DNA from: JALZHR01 sp036389695
GTDB lineage: Bacteria > Acidobacteriota > Blastocatellia > Pyrinomonadales > Pyrinomonadaceae
Assembly: GCA_036389695.1 (NCBI GenBank)
Contig: DASVWG010000348.1
Location: 1-9,120, forward strand
Direction: 5' to 3'
Length of the DNA: 9,120 nt
Part shown: positions 4,964 through 9,120 of the stretch, in pieces
Layout of the letters: each line of letters begins with the position of its first letter
How positions within the stretch are numbered: position 1 is the stretch's first letter
Notes under the pieces: generated by a model
The model's input: the letters and a program-made list of their open reading frames with translations, nothing else
The model's database searches: none
What the model was told of the DNA's origin: nothing
Translations under genes and position numbers: made by a program

Positions 4964-6283
4964 ATGAAAAAAATATTAATTTGCTTTGCCAGCATTTTTC
5001 TGTTTGTCTGCGCGGCTTTCGGGCAGGAAAGACCGACGGCTTTTATCAACGCGCGGATAATCCCGATTGTCGGGCAGCCGATTGAGCAGGGAATTCTGCT
5101 CGTTCAAAACGGGCGCATTACGGCGGTCGGCGACGCGCGGACGGTTCGTCTGGCGTCGAATGTTCAGATTATAGATTTGCAGGGCAAAGTCATTATGCCG
5201 GGCTTGATTGATTCGCACAGCCACATCGGCGAAGGCTCGGGCGCGGACGGCTCAAGCCCGATTCAGCCCGACGTGCGCCTGCTCGATTCATTGAATGCGC
5301 GGGCTTCGAGCCTTCAGCGCGCGCAGTCGGGCGGCATTACGACCGTCAACGTGATGCCCGGCTCCGGTCATCTGAACAGCGGTCAGACGCTTTATTTAAA
5401 ATTGCGCGACGGCAGAATCATCGACGATTTGCTGATTATGACCGAAGACGGGCGCATCGCGGGCGGAATGAAATTTGCCAACGGCACGAACCCGATTCGC
5501 TCGACGCCGGGAAATTTCCCGAACACGCGCGCGAAATCCGCCGCGATGATGCGCGAGCAATTAGTCAAAGCGCAGGAATATCGCGAGAAAATCCGCCGCG
5601 CCGGCAGCGATAAATCGAAAATGCCGAACCGCGATTTGGTGATGGAAGCTTTCGTCGAGGTTTTGGACGGCAAGCGCGTCGTGCATTTTCACACGCATCG
5701 CCACGACGACATTCTGACGGCGATTCGCCTGTCGAAAGAATTCGGTTTCCGCCTCGTTCTCCAGCACGTTTCCGAAGCGTGGAAAGTGGCGGACGAAATC
5801 GCCAAAGCGAAAGTTCCGGCGTCGATAATTATGATTGAAGCGCCCGGCGGAAAGCTCGAAACGATGGAAGTTTCGATGACCAACGGCGCGGCGCTGGAAA
5901 AAGCGGGCGCTTTGACCGGCTTTCACACGGACGATTACATCACCGATTCGCGCCTGTTCCTGCGCTCCGCCGGACTCGCCGTGCGCAACGGGATGTCGCG
6001 CGAAAAAGCGCTCTACGGAATGACGATGGCGGGCGCGCTGATGCTGGATTTGGACAAACGCGTCGGCTCGCTCGAAACCGGCAAGGACGCCGATTTTATA
6101 GTTCTGTCCGGCGACCCTTTGAGCGTCTACACACACGTTCTCGAAACCTGGGTGGAAGGCAAAAAAGTTTTCGACCGCTCCGACCCGAAAGATTATCTGA
6201 TTGCCACCGGCGGCTACGGCGCGACCACCGACCGCACCGTTCACATCGACTGCTTTGACGGCGACGTGGAAGGAGGACAATAA
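4964..6283 (+). CDS. Secreted metal-dependent amidohydrolase, 439 aa
   Basis: A hydrolase of the amidohydrolase superfamily, close in style to the HutI-like COG1228 group; the substrate is unknown. A signal peptide (residues 1-20, MKKILI...AAFG, cleaved before Gln21) sends it to the periplasm. The small N-terminal beta domain leads to PGLIDSHSHIG with metal ligands His85 and His87. Further conserved sites are GHLNSGQ (135-141), HFHTHRHDD (241-249), His268 in LQHVSEA, and Asp323 in HTDD, the usual catalytic Asp position. The C-terminal GSLETGKDADFIVLSGDP (368-385) closes the beta domain as in the family. An upstream in-frame TTG at 4949 is rejected because GGGGA (4951-4955) is well spaced from the ATG at 4964. 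The TAA stop overlaps the next ATG by one nt, so translation is probably coupled. The next gene is a degenerate paralogue sharing SSPIQPD and TRAK-AAM motifs. Confidence 0.92.
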   Translation: MKKILICFASIFLFVCAAFGQERPTAFINARIIPIVGQPIEQGILLVQNGRITAVGDARTVRLASNVQIIDLQGKVIMPGLIDSHSHIGEGSGADGSSPIQPDVRLLDSLNARASSLQRAQSGGITTVNVMPGSGHLNSGQTLYLKLRDGRIIDDLLIMTEDGRIAGGMKFANGTNPIRSTPGNFPNTRAKSAAMMREQLVKAQEYREKIRRAGSDKSKMPNRDLVMEAFVEVLDGKRVVHFHTHRHDDILTAIRLSKEFGFRLVLQHVSEAWKVADEIAKAKVPASIIMIEAPGGKLETMEVSMTNGAALEKAGALTGFHTDDYITDSRLFLRSAGLAVRNGMSREKALYGMTMAGALMLDLDKRVGSLETGKDADFIVLSGDPLSVYTHVLETWVEGKKVFDRSDPKDYLIATGGYGATTDRTVHIDCFDGDVEGGQ

Positions 6284-6310
6284 TGCAAAATGCAAAATGC
6301 AAAATGCAAA
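6283..6310 (+). repeat. Four perfect ATGCAAA heptamers at a start codon
   Basis: ATGCAAA occurs four times in a row beginning with the start codon of the second amidohydrolase. Each unit has an ATG. Only the first (6283) and fourth (6304) are in the gene frame. CAAAATATTTTG (6307-6318) makes a palindrome at its end, and the following ATTTTGA-ATTTTAT resembles a decayed inverted copy. Confidence 0.92.
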
Positions 6311-7497
6311 ATATTTTGAATTTTATTCTTTTACTGCTCACCGCTCACTGCTTACCGCTTACTGTTCCCGCGCAGATTGCCGTGCGCGGCGAAACGGTCT
6401 GGACGATGGCGGGCGAGCCTATACGGAACGGCGTCGTTTTAATCGGCGCGAACGGCAAAATCGAAGCCGTCGGCGCGGCAAATCAAGTCAGGATTCCCCA
6501 AAATTACAAAACCGTCTCGGCGAAAGTCGTCACGCCCGGTTTGATTGACGCGCATTCCGTCATTGGACTGGCAGGCTATCTGAATCAGCCGCACGACCAG
6601 ATGCAGATTGATACGTCAAGCCCGATTCAGCCTGATTTGCGCGCCTTCGACGCATACAATCCGGAAGAAAAATTAATCGAATGGGTTCGCGGCTTCGGCG
6701 TCACCACTTTGCACACCGGACACGCGCCCGCCGCGCTCGTCTCCGGTCAGACGATGATTGTCAAAACTTTCGGCAAAACGGTTGACGACGTGGTAATTAC
6801 GCCGACGGCGATGATTGCCGTCACCATCGGCGACGCCGGTCTCGCCGGTCAGGGACGCTCGCCCGGAACGCGCGCCAAACAAGCCGCAATGCTCCGCGCC
6901 GAGCTTATCAAAGCCGGAAATTACAAAGGCGAGCCGCGCGATTTGAAAGCCGAGATGTGGGCAAAAGTCGTCAAACGCGAAATCCCGCTGCTCGTCACCG
7001 CCCAGCGCGCGCAAGACATTATGACCGCGCTCCGCATCGCCAAGGAATTCAACATCCGCATCATTCTGGACAGCGTCAGCGAAGCGCATCTGGTCATCAA
7101 CGAAATCAAGGCTTCGGGCTTTCCCGTCATCATCCACCCGACAATGTACCGCGCCGGCGGCGAGCTCGAAAGCCTCTCGATGGAAACCGCTTCCAAACTA
7201 AAACAAGCCGGAATCCCCGTCGCCCTCCAGAGCGGCTACGAAACCTACGTCCCGAAAACCCGCATCGTTTTATTCGAAGCGGCAGTAGCGGCGGCAAACG
7301 GTCTCTCGCAACGCGACGCCTTAGCGACCATCACCATCGACGCCGCTAAAATCTTAGGCATCGAAACCCGCGTCGGCTCGCTGGAAAAAGGAAAAGACGG
7401 CGACATCGCGATGTATGACGGCGACCCTTTCGAATACACGACGCATTGTGTGGGCACGATTATTAACGGACAGGTCGTCAGTGAAGTCGTTCGTTAA
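6283..7497 (+). CDS. Secreted amidohydrolase paralogue with degenerate metal site, 404 aa
   Basis: It aligns by eye along its length with the preceding enzyme: PGLIDAHS (85-92), SSPIQPDLRAFDA (112-124), SGQT (154-157), GTRAKQAAMLRAELIKA (195-211), VSEA (265-268) and GSLEKGKDGDIAMYDGDP (365-382). The active-site positions are changed. HSH becomes HSV (His91 kept, Val93), HFHTHRHDD becomes LVTAQRAQD (237-245), LQHVSEA becomes LDSVSEA (Ser264), and HTDD becomes QSGY (316-319). It probably cannot hold the usual metal centre and may be a structural or regulatory partner; this is inference. The start is supported by GGAGG at 6272-6276, six nt before the ATG, with TAATG stop/start overlap. Residues 1-10 are encoded by heptamer repeats. 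From either Met1 or Met8 a signal peptide with core ILNFILLLLT is seen, likely cleaved after VPA at 30. Confidence 0.9.
   Translation: MQNAKCKMQNILNFILLLLTAHCLPLTVPAQIAVRGETVWTMAGEPIRNGVVLIGANGKIEAVGAANQVRIPQNYKTVSAKVVTPGLIDAHSVIGLAGYLNQPHDQMQIDTSSPIQPDLRAFDAYNPEEKLIEWVRGFGVTTLHTGHAPAALVSGQTMIVKTFGKTVDDVVITPTAMIAVTIGDAGLAGQGRSPGTRAKQAAMLRAELIKAGNYKGEPRDLKAEMWAKVVKREIPLLVTAQRAQDIMTALRIAKEFNIRIILDSVSEAHLVINEIKASGFPVIIHPTMYRAGGELESLSMETASKLKQAGIPVALQSGYETYVPKTRIVLFEAAVAAANGLSQRDALATITIDAAKILGIETRVGSLEKGKDGDIAMYDGDPFEYTTHCVGTIINGQVVSEVVR
6335..6362 (+). repeat. Four YGCTYAC heptamers in the signal-peptide region
   Basis: TGCTCAC, CGCTCAC, TGCTTAC and CGCTTAC follow each other without spacing and are partly followed by TGTTCCC. 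They encode much of the second half of the signal peptide. The units differ only at pyrimidine transitions, as in an ageing tandem array. Confidence 0.8.
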
Positions 7498-7506
7498 AGT
7501 AAATTA

Positions 7507-7551
7507 AAAATGATTAATGGATAAGAAGTGTTATTATCCATTAATCATTTT
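7507..7551 (+). terminator. Hairpin terminator after the amidohydrolase pair
   Basis: A perfect 18-bp stem (7507-7524 with 7534-7551) and 9-nt loop start about ten nt after the stop codon at 7497. The stem is AT-rich and ends in TTTT followed by CTTTA. The arms contain two related 7-mers, TGATTAA and TGGATAA (7511-7524), echoing the heptamer make-up of the hairpin at 4786-4881. Confidence 0.7.
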
Positions 7552-7674
7552 CTTTACAGGTTATGACCGGCGCTTTCTTTTTCACATTATCGTTAATTTT
7601 ATATTCCAGTGTTATCTTTAAAGTATCTAATCGGCTTTGCGCCAAAAGTGTTTTTTGGATTTTTACACCGAAAG

Positions 7675-7680
7675 TATAAA
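7675..7680 (+). promoter_or_regulatory. -10-like TATAAA before the small acidic gene
   Basis: TATAAA lies about 50 nt upstream of the ATG at 7728, in an AT-rich stretch. The matching -35 is poor (TTTTGG at 7653-7658, 16-nt spacing). The rest of 7552-7727 shows no other gene or clear structure. Confidence 0.3.
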
Positions 7681-7727
7681 AAGCGCAGAAGCTTATTTAA
7701 TTCAACAAATCTTGTAAGGAGAAACGA

Positions 7728-7922
7728 ATGAATCAGGAAGAAACGAGGGAAAATACCGAGCAGAATGAAGACGCCGGTCAGACGGGCGAGGCGAAAGCGG
7801 AGACAGAGGCGGGCGAGATTGATAATCTGCCGGTCGAGAGCATCGGCTCGTATGCCAGAGTCGAGGAGTTGCTGACGGACGAGGAAATGGATAACACGAC
7901 GCGGCGCGATTCCGAAAGCTGA
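7728..7922 (+). CDS. Small highly acidic protein, 64 aa
   Basis: No family is recognised. The N-terminal half (1-30) is nearly all Glu, Asp, Gln, Thr, Gly and Ala and is likely disordered. The second half contains a more ordered-looking segment, LPVESIGSYARVEELLTDEEM (about 34-54). There are no Cys, Trp or Phe residues, no signal peptide and no membrane helix. An excellent ribosome site, TAAGGAG (7715-7721), sits six nt before the ATG, and a terminator follows about 30 nt after the stop, so this is a real single-gene unit likely to be well translated. The antisense frame over the same DNA lacks such signals. A binding partner or chaperone-like role is conceivable but unsupported; a peptide-precursor role is not favoured because no core-like Cys/Ser/Thr cluster is seen. 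Confidence 0.75.
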   Translation: MNQEETRENTEQNEDAGQTGEAKAETEAGEIDNLPVESIGSYARVEELLTDEEMDNTTRRDSES

Positions 7923-7952
7923 AGAGCCGTAATCTTTATACTTTATAAGCAA

Positions 7953-7995
7953 AAAGGAAAGGCGAGAGACTTTTGCAAGCTCTCGCCTTTCCTTT
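7953..7995. terminator. Bidirectional terminator between convergent genes
   Basis: A perfect 16-bp stem (7953-7968 with 7980-7995) with an 11-nt loop lies between the stop at 7922 on plus and the stop at 8013-8015 on minus. T-rich sequence follows on both strands (CCTTTATTTATA on plus, CCTTTTTGC on minus), so it can serve both genes. Confidence 0.85.
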
Positions 7996-8012
7996 ATTTA
8001 TACGGGCTGTTT

Positions 8013-9120
8013 TTATCTATCCAGCGTCGAATCGGTCTGAAACCGGTTCGTTTCCTGCTGGGCTTCAAAATTCAGCTCGGTTAGCTCGTCGTTGACTTCG
8101 ACGGTTCGCGGCTCGAAAGTGTAGCGCTTGGAGAGAACGTTGAAGACATAGGTTTGTCCCGCCGGAACTCCCTCGAAACGGTAATAGCCGAAGCCGTTGG
8201 TGATGGCTTTGACTCTTTCGCTGTTTTGTCCCGCGTAGGTGACGATGGTGTTGGCAACGCCGCGACCATTAGCCATAACTCTGCCGCTGACGGTGACTGA
8301 CGCCGCGCTCGGCGCAAGCGCCGGAATTTGATAAATTCCTTTGCCGTGCGTCGCCGCCCGCAGAAGTCCGCTCGAGTTGAAAGCTAAATCGAAAACCGCG
8401 ACGCGCGGCATGCCCGTGCCATACGGAAACCAGTTTGAACCGCCGTCGCTCGAAACATAAACGCCGATGTCCGTGCCGGCGAAAAGAACCGAGCCGTTGG
8501 GGCTGACCAGAAAGGCATTGACCGGAACTTGCGGCAAGCCCGTGCCGCTGATTGCCGTCCAGGTCGGAGCGGCTAAGCCCTGTTCGGCGAAGCTGCTCAG
8601 AGTATTGGTGCGGTAAATCTGCGGAGCGTTGAAAAGCGACAGCGTGACGTAAGCCGTGTTCGGGTCGGTCGGGCTGATAACGGCGCGCGACACGTAAGCC
8701 GCCGGAACGGAGTTCGCCGGGTCGAGGTCAATCAGCGTGGTCGCGCCGGTCGTCGTGCCGAAGATGCCGCCGTTGTTTAAGCCGATAATGCGCACGGCGT
8801 CGTTCTGCGGCGAAATGCCGATAGCGCTCAACGGCGACGTGAACGTCTGGCTTTCGGTTGTGTGATTATCGCCGGTGTCAGCCGAGCGATACAAGCGGTC
8901 GGAACCGTAGTAAATCGTGTTCGGCGTGCCCGGACCGCGTTCGAGCGGCGCGTAGAAGTTGATGACCGCCGTGCAGGTGATGCCGTCGTTCGCGACGCCG
9001 CCGTTACAACCGCGCACCGTCCAGTTTTCAAAAGCCGCCGGATTAGTCGTGAAAGCGTAAGCCGTCAGATTACTGGCGTTGAAATAGGTGTGATACTGGT
9101 TAAACGCGACGATGCTCGAC
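8013..9120 (-). CDS. Secreted BNR/Asp-box propeller protein, C-terminal part (5' end outside window)
   Basis: The frame is open to the right edge: before the GTG at 9017 another 34 codons continue without a stop (ending in ...AAFENWT), so the true start lies beyond 9120 and about 368 residues are visible. The visible part has beta-propeller repeats with an Asp-box (SSDGGSNW), a weaker one (YRSADTGDNH), and blade phrases such as DPNTAYVTLS and GSVLFAGTDIGVY. This is typical of sialidase/VPS10/PSII-assembly-like exo-proteins. The last about 90 residues, from VTVSGRVMANGRGVANT through FGYYRFEGVPAGQTY, look like a carboxypeptidase-regulatory-like Ig-type domain. It is probably extracellular or surface-bound; enzymatic activity cannot be inferred. 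No canonical sorting signal is evident in the last residues. Confidence 0.85.
   Translation of the reverse strand, partial: SSIVAFNQYHTYFNASNLTAYAFTTNPAAFENWTVRGCNGGVANDGITCTAVINFYAPLERGPGTPNTIYYGSDRLYRSADTGDNHTTESQTFTSPLSAIGISPQNDAVRIIGLNNGGIFGTTTGATTLIDLDPANSVPAAYVSRAVISPTDPNTAYVTLSLFNAPQIYRTNTLSSFAEQGLAAPTWTAISGTGLPQVPVNAFLVSPNGSVLFAGTDIGVYVSSDGGSNWFPYGTGMPRVAVFDLAFNSSGLLRAATHGKGIYQIPALAPSAASVTVSGRVMANGRGVANTIVTYAGQNSERVKAITNGFGYYRFEGVPAGQTYVFNVLSKRYTFEPRTVEVNDELTELNFEAQQETNRFQTDSTLDR

Noticed and set aside
5561..6295. 244-codon open frame on the minus strand inside the amidohydrolase gene
   Set aside because: It is antisense to a gene with clear family motifs, has compositional bias (Phe/Arg/His-rich) expected of a shadow frame, and no ribosome site.
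7599..7952. 117-codon minus-strand frame opposite the small acidic gene
   Set aside because: No ribosome site, whereas the plus-strand frame has an ideal one and a terminator.

Overview
The window looks like chromosomal DNA of a GC-moderate Gram-negative bacterium. My best guess is Acidobacteriota (Blastocatellia/Pyrinomonadaceae-like). The guess rests on style of gene content: paired secreted amidohydrolases, a secreted BNR-propeller protein with a C-terminal carboxypeptidase-regulatory-like domain, a DUF2490-like outer-membrane barrel, and long intergenic palindromes. No rRNA, tRNA, transposase, phage gene or CRISPR array was seen.

Layout. (1) 1-337: a small minus-strand gene of unknown function with a clear intrinsic terminator. 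(2) 338-651: a divergent control region. Each side carries a sequence matching the sigma-54 -24/-12 architecture (GG-N10-GC): minus strand 421-436 and plus strand 620-635. Several dyads lie between them. (3) 652-2814: two unrecognised membrane-protein genes overlapping by 103 nt, then a DUF2490-like outer-membrane protein whose start codon sits directly behind a nested inverted repeat. (4) 2815-3029: a roughly 143-bp imperfect palindromic repeat. (5) 3030-4790: an NtrB-like membrane histidine kinase with no response regulator beside it. (6) 4786-4881: a perfect 27-bp inverted repeat built from TTTGAYY heptamers, overlapping the kinase stop codon. (7) 4964-7497: two exported amidohydrolase paralogues, overlapping by 1 nt. 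The first keeps its metal-site residues and the second has lost nearly all of them. The second gene starts in four perfect ATGCAAA heptamers and continues through four YGCTYAC heptamers, so much of its signal peptide is repeat-encoded. (8) 7507-7551 terminator, a small very acidic protein gene (7728-7922), a terminator at 7953-7995 suited to both strands, and on the minus strand the 3' part of a large secreted propeller protein running off the right edge.

How the parts may work together. The first half could be a sigma-54-controlled envelope locus; the NtrB-like kinase fits that theme, but the link is inference. The amidohydrolase pair looks like a translationally coupled enzyme/pseudoenzyme set in the periplasm. 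The most unusual signals are the start-codon heptamer array, which predicts on/off switching with copy number, the recurrent 7-nt unit around the amidohydrolase locus, and the divergent sigma-54-like promoter pair.
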